Assembly: GCF_947503705.1 (NCBI RefSeq)
Contig: NZ_CANNES010000006.1
Location: 1 to 64,000 of the forward strand
Direction: 5' to 3'
Source: an uncultured Tateyamaria sp.
GTDB lineage: Bacteria > Pseudomonadota > Alphaproteobacteria > Rhodobacterales > Rhodobacteraceae
DNA length: 64,000 bases
Below are positions 35,978-45,577 of this stretch, piece by piece. A model generated the notes under the pieces. That model worked only from the letters and a program-made list of their open reading frames with translations. It did not search any database and was not told the DNA's origin. The position numbers were made by a program, and so were the translations under genes. Positions within the stretch are counted from its first letter, which is position 1. The number at the start of each line of letters is the position of its first letter.

Positions 35978-36017
35978 TTTCCGAGACGGAAAACGGCCGG
36001 AAACCGACACGGTTTCC
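35978..36017. terminator. Tandem hairpins between convergent gst and livF
   Basis: Two short perfect stems lie in the 77-base gap: TTTCCG-AGA-CGGAAA (35978-35992) and GGAAACCG-ACA-CGGTTTCC (35999-36017). They could end transcription from both sides, although neither has a long U run. Confidence 0.5.
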
Positions 36018-36024
36018 ATGGCAT

Positions 36025-36726
36025 TCAAACTTCCAACCATTCCTTGCGGATATCGTCACGCGCTTTCAACTCTGCGGGTGTGCCCTCGAACACGACCCTG
36101 CCATGGCCCATTACATAGACCCGGTGGGCGATATCCAGCGCGATTGACAGTTTTTGTTCGACCAGTAGCGTCGCAATCCCGCGCTTTGCGATCTCCTGCA
36201 ACAACTCGGCCACGCGTTGCACCATCTGAGGACTAAGCCCCTCGGTCGGCTCATCGATCATCACCAAGTCCGGGTCGCCCATCAGCGTCCGGCACATGGT
36301 AAGCATCTGCTGCTCTCCGCCAGACAGCACCGACGCTTCGACATCAGCGCGCCGTTCGAGGTTTTCGAACAGTGTGAACATATCCTGCATCGACCAGCGC
36401 CCCGCACCATCCTTCTGCCCGGGCTTTAGGCCCAAGATCAGGTTCTGGCGCGTTGTCAGTCCGGGAAATATATCCCGGTTCTCGGGCACATATCCGATGC
36501 CCAGATTGGCAACTTCGAACGCCTTGCGTCCCGCTATCTCCTGTCCCTTGAACAGGACAGAGCCATGCGGTTCGACCTCGCCCATCACGGCCTTGCAAGT
36601 GGTGGACCGTCCCACCCCGTTGCGGCCAAGTAGGGCCACGATCTCGCCCTCGCCTATGCGCAGGTCGACGCCCTGCAGGATGTGGGATTTTCCGTAATAG
36701 GCGTGTAGATCAGAGACCTCGAGCAT
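36025..36726 (-). CDS. livF: Branched-chain amino acid-type ABC transporter ATP-binding protein LivF
   Basis: One of two ATPases of a hydrophobic amino acid (HAAT)-type importer. The 233-residue protein has Walker A LLGRNGVGRSTT near residue 33 (with Arg in place of the usual Lys before Ser-Thr), the signature LSGGEQQMLTMCRTL and Walker B DLVMIDEPTEGL. The Lys-to-Arg change in Walker A is notable and could lower ATPase activity; the paired LivG has a normal GKST. It shares one base with livG. Confidence 0.9.
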   Translation of the reverse strand: MLEVSDLHAYYGKSHILQGVDLRIGEGEIVALLGRNGVGRSTTCKAVMGEVEPHGSVLFKGQEIAGRKAFEVANLGIGYVPENRDIFPGLTTRQNLILGLKPGQKDGAGRWSMQDMFTLFENLERRADVEASVLSGGEQQMLTMCRTLMGDPDLVMIDEPTEGLSPQMVQRVAELLQEIAKRGIATLLVEQKLSIALDIAHRVYVMGHGRVVFEGTPAELKARDDIRKEWLEV

Positions 36727-37481
36727 CAGTGATCCTCCAACGCGGTGCCAAGATAGGCCTCTTGGACCCGTGCATTGCCGCGTACCGCCTCTGGCGTGCC
36801 CGTGGCAATAATTTCGCCATAGACCAGCACCGAAATCTGATCAGCCAGGCCAAAGACAACACCCATGTCATGTTCCACCATAATCAGGGTCTTTCCTTCG
36901 GTCACGGTGCGAATGAGTTCCACGATATAGTCGGTCTCGGAATGGCTCATGCCTGCCGTGGGCTCGTCCAACATGATAACATCCGCGCCGCCCGCGATTG
37001 TGATCCCGATTTCAAGGGCGCGCTGTTCGGCATAGCTGAGAACGCCCGCAGGCAAGTCGCGCCGCGCTGTCAGGTTGATCTGTTGCAATATCTCATCGGC
37101 CCCTTCGGTCAGTGCGCGACTGCGTCCGACCATGGACCAGAAGTTATAGCGGTAGCCCATCGACCAAAGCAGCGAACAGCGCACATTTTCAAACACCGTC
37201 ATCTTGGGAAAGATGTTGGTGATCTGGAAACTGCGCGACAGTCCCATGCGGTTGATCTCGAACGGGGCCTTGCCTGCCAGATCCTGACCGTGCAGGCGGA
37301 TAGCCCCCTCAGTCTGCGGAAACCGGCCAGTGATCAAGTTGAAGAGCGTAGACTTGCCCGCCCCGTTGGGGCCGATGATGGCATGGCGTTCGGTTTTGGC
37401 GATGGACAAGTCCACGCCGCGAATGATCTCGGTCTTGCCAAAAGACTTCTTGAGCCCGTCAAGCTCCAGCGCCGGGCTCAT
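36726..37481 (-). CDS. livG: Branched-chain amino acid-type ABC transporter ATP-binding protein LivG
   Basis: The 251-residue ATPase has Walker A IIGPNGAGKSTLFN near residue 36, a signature region where LSYAEQRALEIG replaces LSGG, as is usual for LivG, and Walker B DVIMLDEPTAGMSH. It lies between livM (four-base overlap) and livF. Together with LivF it drives uptake of the ligand of the binding protein at 39876. Confidence 0.93.
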   Translation of the reverse strand: MSPALELDGLKKSFGKTEIIRGVDLSIAKTERHAIIGPNGAGKSTLFNLITGRFPQTEGAIRLHGQDLAGKAPFEINRMGLSRSFQITNIFPKMTVFENVRCSLLWSMGYRYNFWSMVGRSRALTEGADEILQQINLTARRDLPAGVLSYAEQRALEIGITIAGGADVIMLDEPTAGMSHSETDYIVELIRTVTEGKTLIMVEHDMGVVFGLADQISVLVYGEIIATGTPEAVRGNARVQEAYLGTALEDH

Positions 37482-38776
37482 CGCGACATCCCCTCAGGCG
37501 TGTTTGCCTCGTTCCACGCCTCGACCAATGCCGGGGCAGTGGCGCGGGTGATGGCAAAACCAACGAAGGTCACGACACCTGCGATGATCCAGGGCAAAAA
37601 GCTGTGGCTGTCGAAGGTCGTCCAAAAGAGCGTCATCTCATGATCGCCCGTGGCCGCATGGCGGACATGAAAGGTCATTTCGACCAAGGCGGCCGCGCCC
37701 AGGGTGCCTATGGCCGCAGGCAAAAGCGTCTTGAGGTAGGGCACGCCCAAATGCCCCAACTTGCCCAGCCTGAGGGCTGGTACATGCATCATGATCAGCC
37801 CTGCGAGGCCGCCGGGAAAAAACATCACCGTGGCGACGAAGATGATGCCGAGATAAAACCCCCAAAGCTCGGTCTGCAGGCTGAGAACTGTTTGCACGAG
37901 TGTAAAGACGATAGCCCCCAGGATCGGGCCAAAAAAGAAACCGACGCCGCCCAGGAATGTCACCAGAAGAATGATGCCCGATTGGGTGGTGTTCAGGTTT
38001 TCTTCGGTCAGAATCTCATAGTTGATGGCGAACAGCGCGCCCGCGATGCCTGCGAAAAAGCCCGACGCCACGAAACTGTAAAAGCGAACCCAGCGCGCGG
38101 AATAGCCCAGAAACTCCGCCCGTTCGGGGTTGTCGCGTACCGCGTTGGCCATGCGGCCCATGGGCGTGCGGGAATAGAGATACATCAGGATCGCCGAGAG
38201 CATCAGCCAGAACACAATGAGGTAATAGACCTCGATCTGTTGCAGGAACTCGACGCCAAAGAAGGGCAAGCCATAGGTGCGGTCGCCGGAGATGCCTTCT
38301 TCGCCCCCGAAAAAGGCCACGATGATCACGGAACAGGCAGCGATCAACTCACCCACGCCAAGGCTGATCATGGCAAACACCGTGCCCGCCTTACGGGTTG
38401 AGAAACTGCCCACGATCGTGGCCAGCCCCATGCCCATAAGCCCGCCAAAAACGGGCAAGATCGGCAGTGGCAGCCCGGAAAAGAACCCATCCCAGTTGAT
38501 GATATGCATGCAGGCAAAACCGCCCACACCGGCATAGACCGCGTGGCCAAAGCTGAGCATACCGCCCTGACCCAACAACATGTTGTAAGCCAGAGCAAAA
38601 ATGATGGTAATCGCCATCTGGTTCATGATCGTAATTGCGGAGTTGTTGGTGAAAATGAACGGCATTACGCACAGCAGGAAGGCCGCGATGATCCAGGGAG
38701 ACAGTGGCAGAATCATGGCGCCTGCGCGCATCCGCTGTGCCGGCTTGGTCGGGTCGGTGGTGAACTGGTCGCTCAT
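37478..38776 (-). CDS. livM: Branched-chain amino acid-type ABC transporter permease LivM
   Basis: A 432-residue membrane protein with about ten hydrophobic segments. The LivM core motif is seen in YNMLLGQGGMLSFGHAVYAG near residue 65. It is longer than E. coli LivM partly through a C-terminal pair of membrane segments after about residue 330. It overlaps livH and livG by four bases each, indicating a tightly coupled transport operon. Confidence 0.92.
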   Translation of the reverse strand: MSDQFTTDPTKPAQRMRAGAMILPLSPWIIAAFLLCVMPFIFTNNSAITIMNQMAITIIFALAYNMLLGQGGMLSFGHAVYAGVGGFACMHIINWDGFFSGLPLPILPVFGGLMGMGLATIVGSFSTRKAGTVFAMISLGVGELIAACSVIIVAFFGGEEGISGDRTYGLPFFGVEFLQQIEVYYLIVFWLMLSAILMYLYSRTPMGRMANAVRDNPERAEFLGYSARWVRFYSFVASGFFAGIAGALFAINYEILTEENLNTTQSGIILLVTFLGGVGFFFGPILGAIVFTLVQTVLSLQTELWGFYLGIIFVATVMFFPGGLAGLIMMHVPALRLGKLGHLGVPYLKTLLPAAIGTLGAAALVEMTFHVRHAATGDHEMTLFWTTFDSHSFLPWIIAGVVTFVGFAITRATAPALVEAWNEANTPEGMSR

Positions 38777-39729
38777 GCGTCACGCTTTCCGAACAGGCCG
38801 TAGGGGCGGAAAATCAGGATCAACACCATGAGAATGTAAGGTAGGATATCGGCAATCTGCGGGCTGGTGATTGTCCAAAGGTCGCGCCAGGCGCTGTCCC
38901 ACAAAACCTCGGGCTTGGTAAAGCCAATCCAGGTCAGCAGGTCCTCCATCCGCAGATTATAGGCCTTGGCGAAGGTGGTCATCCACCCGATCAACAGCGA
39001 GGCGACAAGCGCACCCCAAAGGCTGCCCAACCCGCCGATTACGATGGTGACAAAGACGATGGAGCCAAGGACAAAGGCCATGCCCGGGAACGTGCCCAAC
39101 ACCGGGCCAGCAATGACGCCCGCCACACCGGCCAGCGCTGTTCCGACGCCGAAGACGCCCATAAAGATAAGAGGGACATTGTGGCCTAGTGCCTCCACCG
39201 TCTTGGGGTAAGTCAGGGCCGCCTGGATGATCATGCCGACGCGTGTTCGGGTCAGAACCCAAAGCAGCCCAATGAAGATGATGACCGATATGAAGATCAT
39301 GAAAATCTTGTAAGCCGGGATCGAATTGCCCGCGATGGCAAAGGCGGTGAATTGCAGGATCTCGGGCGCCTCATAGGGCATCTGGTTTTTGCCCCAAACG
39401 AATTGCACCAGCTCTTCGATCAGTAGTGCAAGGCCAAAGGTAAAGATCAGTTCGGGCACATGCCCGTATTGGTGTACCCGCCTGAGGCCGTACCGTTCGA
39501 CCCCGGCCCCCATGACGCCCACGATAAGAGGTGCCAGAAGCAGGCCCATCCAGAACCCCAGCGCGATGCTGATCTGAAAGGCGAAATAGGCGCCCAGCAT
39601 GTAGAAACTGGCATGGGCAAAGTTCAGAACGCCCATCATCGAAAAGATAAGCGTCAGGCCTGCCGACAGCATGAAGAGCAAGAGGCCCGTGACCAGACCG
39701 TCGATTAGGTTGACGAGGATGAGATCCAT
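38773..39729 (-). CDS. livH: Branched-chain amino acid-type ABC transporter permease LivH
   Basis: A 318-residue permease with eight or so hydrophobic segments. LTLIFSMMGVLNFAHASFYM near residue 26 is the typical LivH start region. A GGLGSLWGALVASLLIG segment lies near residue 230. It pairs with LivM. It is separated from the upstream binding-protein gene by 146 bases holding a REP-like repeat and a terminator. Confidence 0.93.
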   Translation of the reverse strand: MDLILVNLIDGLVTGLLLFMLSAGLTLIFSMMGVLNFAHASFYMLGAYFAFQISIALGFWMGLLLAPLIVGVMGAGVERYGLRRVHQYGHVPELIFTFGLALLIEELVQFVWGKNQMPYEAPEILQFTAFAIAGNSIPAYKIFMIFISVIIFIGLLWVLTRTRVGMIIQAALTYPKTVEALGHNVPLIFMGVFGVGTALAGVAGVIAGPVLGTFPGMAFVLGSIVFVTIVIGGLGSLWGALVASLLIGWMTTFAKAYNLRMEDLLTWIGFTKPEVLWDSAWRDLWTITSPQIADILPYILMVLILIFRPYGLFGKRDA

Positions 39730-39781
39730 GTTTTCGCAGTCCTTGCGTGATCCGAATGCGGCTGCGCCACGACATTATTTA

Positions 39782-39840
39782 GGGGGCTCTGCCCCCGGCC
39801 TTCGGCCTCCCCCGGGATATTTTCAGCCAAAAGAATGAAA
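39782..39840 (+). repeat. REP-like modular repeat, copy 1
   Basis: The element has a G/C hairpin (GGGGGC-TCTG-CCCCC), a second small hairpin (GGCCTTCGGCCT), then CCCCCGGGATATTTTC and a purine-rich end with AAAAGAATGAAA. The same modules occur at 44632 and, reversed, at 60701-60759. It lies between livH and the binding-protein gene. Confidence 0.75.
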
Positions 39841-39871
39841 AAGCGGCCCGCCGGTTCAGGCGGACCGCTTT
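39840..39871 (-). terminator. Terminator after the livK-like gene
   Basis: A 13-bp stem with one mismatch (AAAGCGGCCCGCC and GGCGGACCGCTTT, 6-base loop) lies 4 bases after the stop of the binding-protein gene. On the - strand it is followed by TTCATTCTTTT. It may reduce read-through from the binding-protein gene into livHMGF. Confidence 0.8.
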
Positions 39872-39875
39872 GGTG

Positions 39876-41120
39876 TCAGGGGCGACGCATCTGGCAACTG
39901 GTCTCGCTGTCCATGGCGGCCATGGTCACCGTTTCCTCCACCCGGATGCCAAAGCCGGAATTGTCATAGTCAAAGGTCACATCGCTGCCGGTATGTGCGT
40001 GAATGTGCACGTCCTGGATCAACTGGTGATCAACCTCACGCATTTTCACCGATCCGCCCCAGAGGCTCTCATGCTCCATCCCCTCAAGCGCGTAGGCGAC
40101 GGGGATCACGTCTGTGGCAGTGCCCGCCTCATTGATCGCCTTGGCCAGCATTTCGATCACATTTGTGATGCGTGCCTGGCTGATGTTGCCGTCGGGATAC
40201 TTGGCCTTGAACGCTTCATAATAGGCGGCAGCGGCATCACTTGCGGGCGGGTTGATCTGCCCCTCGGCCACAAGGCGGAGCGATCCCTCGCCCGTTTCGC
40301 CAAAGGCAGCGGTGATGCCATCCGCGGCCGCGTAATAGGTAAAGATCGGACCTTCATACCCATTCTCAAGCACTGACTTGCCCAGGCCCAGCATGTCTGC
40401 ACCCCAATTGCCTGTGATGATCGCATCGGCCCCCGAAGCCATGATCTTGCGGCTGTACGGCGTGAAGTCCTTGACCTTGCCAATGGGGTGCAGTTCGTTC
40501 CCCACAATCTCGATGTCAGGGCGTTTTTCACCGATAAAGCGAACGGCGGCAGCGGCCACAGCCTTTCCGAAGGAATAGTCTTGGCCGATGATATAGACCT
40601 TTTCGATGGCCTCATCCTTGGCGATCACGTCGGTGAGCGCATCCATCTTGATGTCTGCATTGGCGTCAAAGCGGAAGTGCCAGAAGTTGCACTTGTCGTT
40701 GGTCAGGGCCGGATCAACAGCAGAATAGTTCAGGAACAGCACCCGGTCATCCGGGTTGCGCCGGTTGTGCTTCTGGATCGCCTCGGTCAGGGCGTTGGCG
40801 ACGCCGGAGGAGTTGCCTTGGGCGATATAACGTATGCCCTGGTCAATCGCGACCTGTAGCTGGATCAGCGACTCCTTGGGGCTGATCTTGTTATCGAAAG
40901 CGACGATTTCGAACATGTCGCCATCCAGAACACCGCCCTTTTTGTTCACCAACTCTTCGGCGGCGAATTCATATTGGTGCAGTCCGTTGACGCCAGTGCC
41001 CGCAAAGGGGCCGCTGAGCGGGTCGATAAAGGCGATTTTCACGGTGTCCGCTGTGACGGCAAAGGCGCTGACGGTCAGGGTCAATGCCGTGGCCATGCCA
41101 AGCATAATGGGTTTGCGCAT
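39876..41120 (-). CDS. Branched-chain amino acid-type ABC transporter substrate-binding protein
   Basis: A 414-residue periplasmic protein with a signal peptide (MRKPIMLGMATALTLTVSAF, then AVTADTV). It has the type I periplasmic fold of LivJ/LivK relatives, including IAFIDPLSGPFAGTGVNG and VYIIGQDYSFGKAVAAAAV. The ligand cannot be told from sequence: HAAT members bind amino acids, urea, amides or aromatic acids. Its place between two catabolic CoA operons suggests an acid or amide-like compound. A long AT-rich promoter region (41121-41300) precedes it. Confidence 0.92.
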   Translation of the reverse strand: MRKPIMLGMATALTLTVSAFAVTADTVKIAFIDPLSGPFAGTGVNGLHQYEFAAEELVNKKGGVLDGDMFEIVAFDNKISPKESLIQLQVAIDQGIRYIAQGNSSGVANALTEAIQKHNRRNPDDRVLFLNYSAVDPALTNDKCNFWHFRFDANADIKMDALTDVIAKDEAIEKVYIIGQDYSFGKAVAAAAVRFIGEKRPDIEIVGNELHPIGKVKDFTPYSRKIMASGADAIITGNWGADMLGLGKSVLENGYEGPIFTYYAAADGITAAFGETGEGSLRLVAEGQINPPASDAAAAYYEAFKAKYPDGNISQARITNVIEMLAKAINEAGTATDVIPVAYALEGMEHESLWGGSVKMREVDHQLIQDVHIHAHTGSDVTFDYDNSGFGIRVEETVTMAAMDSETSCQMRRP

Positions 41121-41300
41121 GTGTTCCTCCCTAGAACGTGTGCCCGGCGCTGCGCTGTTGATCGCGCGTATTTGGTGCCGGGATAGCGCTAGCGTTACAC
41201 ACCACCGTGATATGTCAAGCGTTCTGATTTCTCGCTTTGCGGGAGCTTGGGGTGGGAAAAATCTTAAAGTAGTACATTCATTATTAACCTTAATTAATTG

Positions 41301-42332
41301 TTATTGAGTACTTTCCAGTGCTCGCAATCCATTTTCGGCAAAGACCGGAACATAGGCCCCGACCTTCATCGCCCGCTCCGGGTTCGATGCGTTGCCATCC
41401 AGCGCCCGCTTGAGCACCCCTTGGATGATCCCCGCCATGCGGAAAAAGCAAAAGCCGAGGTAATAGCCGAAATCATCAATCCCCGGTAAGCCGCGCCTGT
41501 CACAATAGGCGGCAATAAAGGCCTCATCGCTCGGCAAGCCCAGAGCATCCCGGTCCACGCCCATCAGCCCGCGCCCATCGCGGCCCGCGGGCAGTTGCCA
41601 CTGCATGATGACCGATGCCAAGTCGGCATAGGGGTGGCCAATGGTGCTTAGCTCCCAATCCAGCACAGCCAGGCAATTGGTGCCCTCAGCTTCAAAGATC
41701 AGGTTGTCGATGCGGTAATCCCCATGAACCAGCGTCCGTTGGCCATCATCGTCTGGCATCTCGTCGGCCAACCGATCCATCAGGCGGTTCATGGACGGAA
41801 TTTCCTGGGTCTGGGAGGCGCGGTACTGTTTGGACCAGCGCGCTACTTGCCGTTCGAGATAGTGGCCGGGCGGGCCGTAATCGGACAAGCCAACCGCGTC
41901 GATATCCACGTCATGCAGCGCCGCCAACACTCGGTTCATGTCGGAGATGACGGCGGTGCGGCCCGCATTGTCCATCTCGGGCATTGTGGGTTCGTTGAAA
42001 TTTCGCCCCGCGACGTGGTCCATCACATAGAAATCCGATCCGATCACATCCGGGTCCTGACAAAGCACATGCATTTTGGCAACGGGTACGTCCGAGCCTG
42101 CCAATGCGCTCTGCACCCGAAACTCGCGGTCCACCGCATGGGCGGATTTCAAAAGTTGACCGGGCGGCTTGCGACGCAGCACATAATTGCCGGCACCAGT
42201 TTTCAGCAGGAAAGTCGGGTTTGATTGCCCACCCTCGAATTTTTGAGCCTCGATTGGGCCATCAAACCCGGGCAACCTATCCTTGAGGAATGCGGCAACG
42301 GCCCCGGTGTCGAGCGTTTGGGTCTGCGTCAT
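41301..42332 (-). CDS. Phosphotransferase (APH/ACAD10-like) family protein
   Basis: A 343-residue kinase-fold protein of the APH family found next to acyl-CoA dehydrogenases. Motifs are KFEGGQSNPTFLL for the nucleotide loop, the catalytic LVHGDYRIDNLIF and the metal-binding LDWELSTIG. Mammalian ACAD10/11 carry the same kinase domain and phosphorylate 4-hydroxy acids so that they can enter beta-oxidation; the same job is plausible here. ATG 42332 gives a one-base gap from the upstream gene. It is last in the 41.3-48.7 kb operon. Confidence 0.88.
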   Translation of the reverse strand: MTQTQTLDTGAVAAFLKDRLPGFDGPIEAQKFEGGQSNPTFLLKTGAGNYVLRRKPPGQLLKSAHAVDREFRVQSALAGSDVPVAKMHVLCQDPDVIGSDFYVMDHVAGRNFNEPTMPEMDNAGRTAVISDMNRVLAALHDVDIDAVGLSDYGPPGHYLERQVARWSKQYRASQTQEIPSMNRLMDRLADEMPDDDGQRTLVHGDYRIDNLIFEAEGTNCLAVLDWELSTIGHPYADLASVIMQWQLPAGRDGRGLMGVDRDALGLPSDEAFIAAYCDRRGLPGIDDFGYYLGFCFFRMAGIIQGVLKRALDGNASNPERAMKVGAYVPVFAENGLRALESTQ

Positions 42333-42333
42333 C

Positions 42334-43407
42334 TCAACCTCCGAACTCTTTGGCAAGGCGCGCACCAGCGTCGGCATATTCGCGTGCCATTCGATCCACT
42401 ATTCTGGCGGCAGGACCTTGCGAACGGACAGCCCCGATGCCCTGCCCCGAGCCCCAGATTGTTTTCCATGCCTTGGGCTTGGACGAACCCGATCCAAAGT
42501 TCATCGCCTTGGCATCCGCCTCTGGCAGGTTGTCGGGGTCCATGCCTGCATTCTCGACAGAACCACGCAGATAGTTGCCCCAGACGCCGGTGAACAGCGA
42601 GGAATAAACGATGTCCTCTGCACCACTTTGAACAATCATGTCCTTGTAGTCTTGCACGGCATTGGCCTCGTCCGTCGCGATAAAGGGCGAGCCGACATAG
42701 CCGAAATCGGCCCCCAAGGCGCGGGTCGCCAACAACGCTTCGCCGGTTGCAATAGCGCCCGACAGGGCCAAAGGCCCATCAAACCAGTCTCGTATCTCGC
42801 GGATCAGGGCAAAGGGCGATTGCTGCCCAGCGTGTCCGCCTGCACCCGCGGCCACGGCGACCAATCCATCCGCCCCTTTTGCGATAGCCTTGCGTGCAAA
42901 GGTGTTGTTGATGATGTCATGCAACACAATCCCCCCGCACGAATGGGCCGCCTCGTTTACGTCGACCCGAGCGCCAAGGCTGGTGATCCAGAGAGGGACT
43001 TTATGCTTCACGCAAATCTCCAAATCGCGATCAAGGCGCGTGTTGGATCGATGCACGATCTGGTTGACTGCATAGGGGGCAGCAGGAGTATCTGGATTGG
43101 CCTGATTGTGGCGGTCCAGTTCCTCGCTGATCTGGGTCAACCAGGCATCAAGCAAGGGGGGCTCGCCCTGTGCCTCGCGCGCATTGAGGGCGGGGAACGA
43201 GCCAACGATGCCCGCCTTGCACTGGGCGATGACCAGCTCTGGCACGGAAATGATGAACAAGGGCGCAGCAATCATCGGTATGCGCAACCCTCGCAAAGCT
43301 GTTGGTAAATCCGCGTTCGTCCTGATGGTCAAAGCGCCGGTCCTATCTTCTCTGTTGTATAAAATCCCCGCCGGAGGTTCCGACAGATCAGCACGCGCAT
43401 CGCTCAA
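42334..43407 (-). CDS. Nitronate monooxygenase-family flavoprotein
   Basis: A 357-residue FMN TIM-barrel protein of the nitronate monooxygenase / 2-nitropropane dioxygenase family. Visible segments are [39 protein letters not shown] (spanning the phosphate-binding region) and [14 protein letters not shown]. Members near CoA genes are often of unknown function. It overlaps the thiolase gene by four bases, so it is co-translated. A role in removing 3-nitropropionate-type or enoate by-products is possible but not shown. Confidence 0.85.
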   Translation of the reverse strand: MSDARADLSEPPAGILYNREDRTGALTIRTNADLPTALRGLRIPMIAAPLFIISVPELVIAQCKAGIVGSFPALNAREAQGEPPLLDAWLTQISEELDRHNQANPDTPAAPYAVNQIVHRSNTRLDRDLEICVKHKVPLWITSLGARVDVNEAAHSCGGIVLHDIINNTFARKAIAKGADGLVAVAAGAGGHAGQQSPFALIREIRDWFDGPLALSGAIATGEALLATRALGADFGYVGSPFIATDEANAVQDYKDMIVQSGAEDIVYSSLFTGVWGNYLRGSVENAGMDPDNLPEADAKAMNFGSGSSKPKAWKTIWGSGQGIGAVRSQGPAARIVDRMAREYADAGARLAKEFGG

Positions 43408-44600
43408 AGCACCTCAAAGAGACCCGCAGCGCCCATGCCGCCGCCCACACACATGGTGCAGACAACATGTTTGGCGCCGCGCCGTTTGCCTTCGATCAGG
43501 GCGTGCCCCACCATGCGTGCACCGGACATACCGTAGGGATGGCCGATGGAAATTGCGCCGCCGTTCACGTTCAACAAGTCGTCAGGAATACCCAGCGTAT
43601 CGCGGCAATAGAGCACCTGGACAGCAAAGGCCTCATTCAGCTCCCACAACCCGATGTCGTCCATGTGCAGCCCATGGGCGGCCAGCAGTTTCGGCACAGC
43701 AAACACAGGGCCAATACCCATCTCGTCAGGCTCACACCCAGCCGCCATCACGCCCACGCATCGGCCCAGAGGCTCAAGGCCGCGCTTTTCGGCCAGAGAC
43801 GCCTCCATCACCACCGCCGCCGAGGCCCCGTCGCTCAGTTGCGATGCGTTGCCGGCAGTAATATGCTCGCCCTGTTGCACGTGGATGCCATCGGCAAAGA
43901 CAGGCTTGAGGCCTGCAACGTTTTCATAACTGGTGCCGGGCCGGTTGCCTTCGTCCTTGGCCAGGGTGACCTCAACGTCAGAGATGTCCTTGGTCTCGCG
44001 ATCCTGCACTTTCATTACTGTGGACATGGGTACGATCTCGTCGTCAAACTTGCCTGCCTCTTGCGCTGCTGCCGTACGGGCCTGGGATTGCACAGCATAG
44101 CGGTCTTGCTCTTCGCGTGTCACACCGTAGCGGGCGGCAACGGTTTCAGCCGTCTCTAGCATCGTCATGTAGATTTCGGGCTTGTGCGTCTTGAGCCAGG
44201 AGTCGCTGTGCGCGCGCATCTGCGGTGTCTGCACCATCGAAACGCTTTCGACGCCGCCGCCGATGACCACGTCCATCCCGTCCTGTACGACCTGTTTGGA
44301 CGCCGCCGCAATCGCCATCATGCCCGACGCACACTGCCGATCCAGCGACATGCCCGCAACGGTGACCGGCAGGCCCGCTCGAATGGCTGCTTGCCGCGCG
44401 ATATTGGACGCCGTGTGCCCCTGTTGCAGTGCCGCGCCAAAGACAACATCAGCCACTTCCGCGCCCTCGATCCCCGCCCTGCTGACCGCGTTTGAGATGG
44501 CGTGCGCGGCCAGCGCCTGTGGCGTGGTGGCGTTGAAGGCACCGCGATAGGCTTTGCCAATGGGTGTGCGGGCGGTGGAAACGATAACGGCGTCGCGCAT
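43404..44600 (-). CDS. Acetyl-CoA acyltransferase (thiolase)
   Basis: A 398-residue thiolase that cleaves 3-ketoacyl-CoA. The nucleophile Cys lies in [14 protein letters not shown] near residue 90, the His in [17 protein letters not shown] and the second Cys in [13 protein letters not shown]. It is complete and normal in length. It lies third from the end of the operon with SDR and acyl-CoA dehydrogenase genes upstream. Ninety-two bases with a REP-like repeat separate it from the preceding SDR. Confidence 0.93.
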   Translation of the reverse strand: MRDAVIVSTARTPIGKAYRGAFNATTPQALAAHAISNAVSRAGIEGAEVADVVFGAALQQGHTASNIARQAAIRAGLPVTVAGMSLDRQCASGMMAIAAASKQVVQDGMDVVIGGGVESVSMVQTPQMRAHSDSWLKTHKPEIYMTMLETAETVAARYGVTREEQDRYAVQSQARTAAAQEAGKFDDEIVPMSTVMKVQDRETKDISDVEVTLAKDEGNRPGTSYENVAGLKPVFADGIHVQQGEHITAGNASQLSDGASAAVVMEASLAEKRGLEPLGRCVGVMAAGCEPDEMGIGPVFAVPKLLAAHGLHMDDIGLWELNEAFAVQVLYCRDTLGIPDDLLNVNGGAISIGHPYGMSGARMVGHALIEGKRRGAKHVVCTMCVGGGMGAAGLFEVL

Positions 44601-44631
44601 GATCAGGTGTCCTTTAGGGCGAGATGGTTCG

Positions 44632-44680
44632 GGACTGGGGGCCGACCCCAGATCGCCGGCGTTTTTCTGGCAGGATGAAG
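44632..44680 (+). repeat. REP-like modular repeat, copy 2
   Basis: GGACTGGGG-GCCGA-CCCCAGA forms a hairpin. It is followed by TCGCCGGCGTTTTTC and a purine-rich end (GGATGAAG). The first module matches copy 3 almost exactly. It sits in the gap between the thiolase and SDR genes, in the opposite direction to their transcription. Confidence 0.7.
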
Positions 44681-44692
44681 GAGGATCGCACG

Positions 44693-45577
44693 CTACCAGT
44701 CAAGGGTGACCCCCTTGGCTTTGGCGGCCCGCAGGGCGTATTTGCGCGTTTGTGCAAAGGCGTCTTGCAGTTCTTCCTGCCCCGTAGCGTCGGTGATGGC
44801 GTGCCAGTTTTTGGCCACCGCTTCGGGTGTGATGTCGCCCTCCAGCATATATCCTTGTGTCTCAAAGATGCGGGTCTGAGCAAACGTGCCTGCCCCCGCG
44901 CTCAGGATCGTGCGGCTTGGGCCGTCTTCGCTGACCAGATAGAGTACGCCGGGCGTGATCGTTTCGGGTTGCAGCAGAGCAAGTGCCGCTTCTGGCAAAA
45001 GGTTTTCTGTCATTTGCGTGGCCGCCGTCGGGGCAAGTGTGTTGACGCGGATGTTGTCGCGCGCACCCTCCAGATGGAGCACGTTCATGAGGCCGACCAT
45101 GGCCGCCTTGGCCGCCCCGTAATTGGATTGGCCAAAGTTGCCATAAAGCCCGGAGCCAGACGAGGTTAACACAATCCGCCCGTACCCTTGCGCCCGCATG
45201 ACTGGCCAGACCGCATGGCAACAATTGGCACTGCCCATCAGATGCACATCGACGACCTTTCGGAAATCGTCCAGTGTCATTTTGGCAAAGGTTTTGTCGC
45301 GCAGGATGCCCGCGTTGTTGATCAGAATGTCAATGCGTCCCCAGCGGTCCATCGCTTGGGCAATCATGTCGGCAACCTGATCCGCATCCGACACATCGGC
45401 ACTGTGGGCCATGGCCGCGCCGCCGGCTGCTTCGATCTCGGCCACCACAGATTGCGCATCGCCCAGGTCATTTACCACCACCTGCGCGCCGCGCGCGGCA
45501 AGCCCAAGTGCGTGGCTTCGGCCAAGGCCAGCACCTGCGCCCGTGACGATCGCCACGCGGTCGTCAAAGCGGATCAT
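44693..45577 (-). CDS. SDR-family 3-hydroxyacyl-CoA dehydrogenase-like protein
   Basis: A 294-residue short-chain dehydrogenase with [14 protein letters not shown] near residue 11, [14 protein letters not shown] near 90 and the catalytic [10 protein letters not shown] near 155. The GxGxGLGRSH form of the cofactor motif and the C-terminal extension resemble the dehydrogenase domain of peroxisomal multifunctional enzyme type 2, which acts on 3-hydroxyacyl-CoA. ATG 45577 falls in a four-base overlap with the upstream SDR. Confidence 0.88.
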   Translation of the reverse strand: MIRFDDRVAIVTGAGAGLGRSHALGLAARGAQVVVNDLGDAQSVVAEIEAAGGAAMAHSADVSDADQVADMIAQAMDRWGRIDILINNAGILRDKTFAKMTLDDFRKVVDVHLMGSANCCHAVWPVMRAQGYGRIVLTSSGSGLYGNFGQSNYGAAKAAMVGLMNVLHLEGARDNIRVNTLAPTAATQMTENLLPEAALALLQPETITPGVLYLVSEDGPSRTILSAGAGTFAQTRIFETQGYMLEGDITPEAVAKNWHAITDATGQEELQDAFAQTRKYALRAAKAKGVTLDW

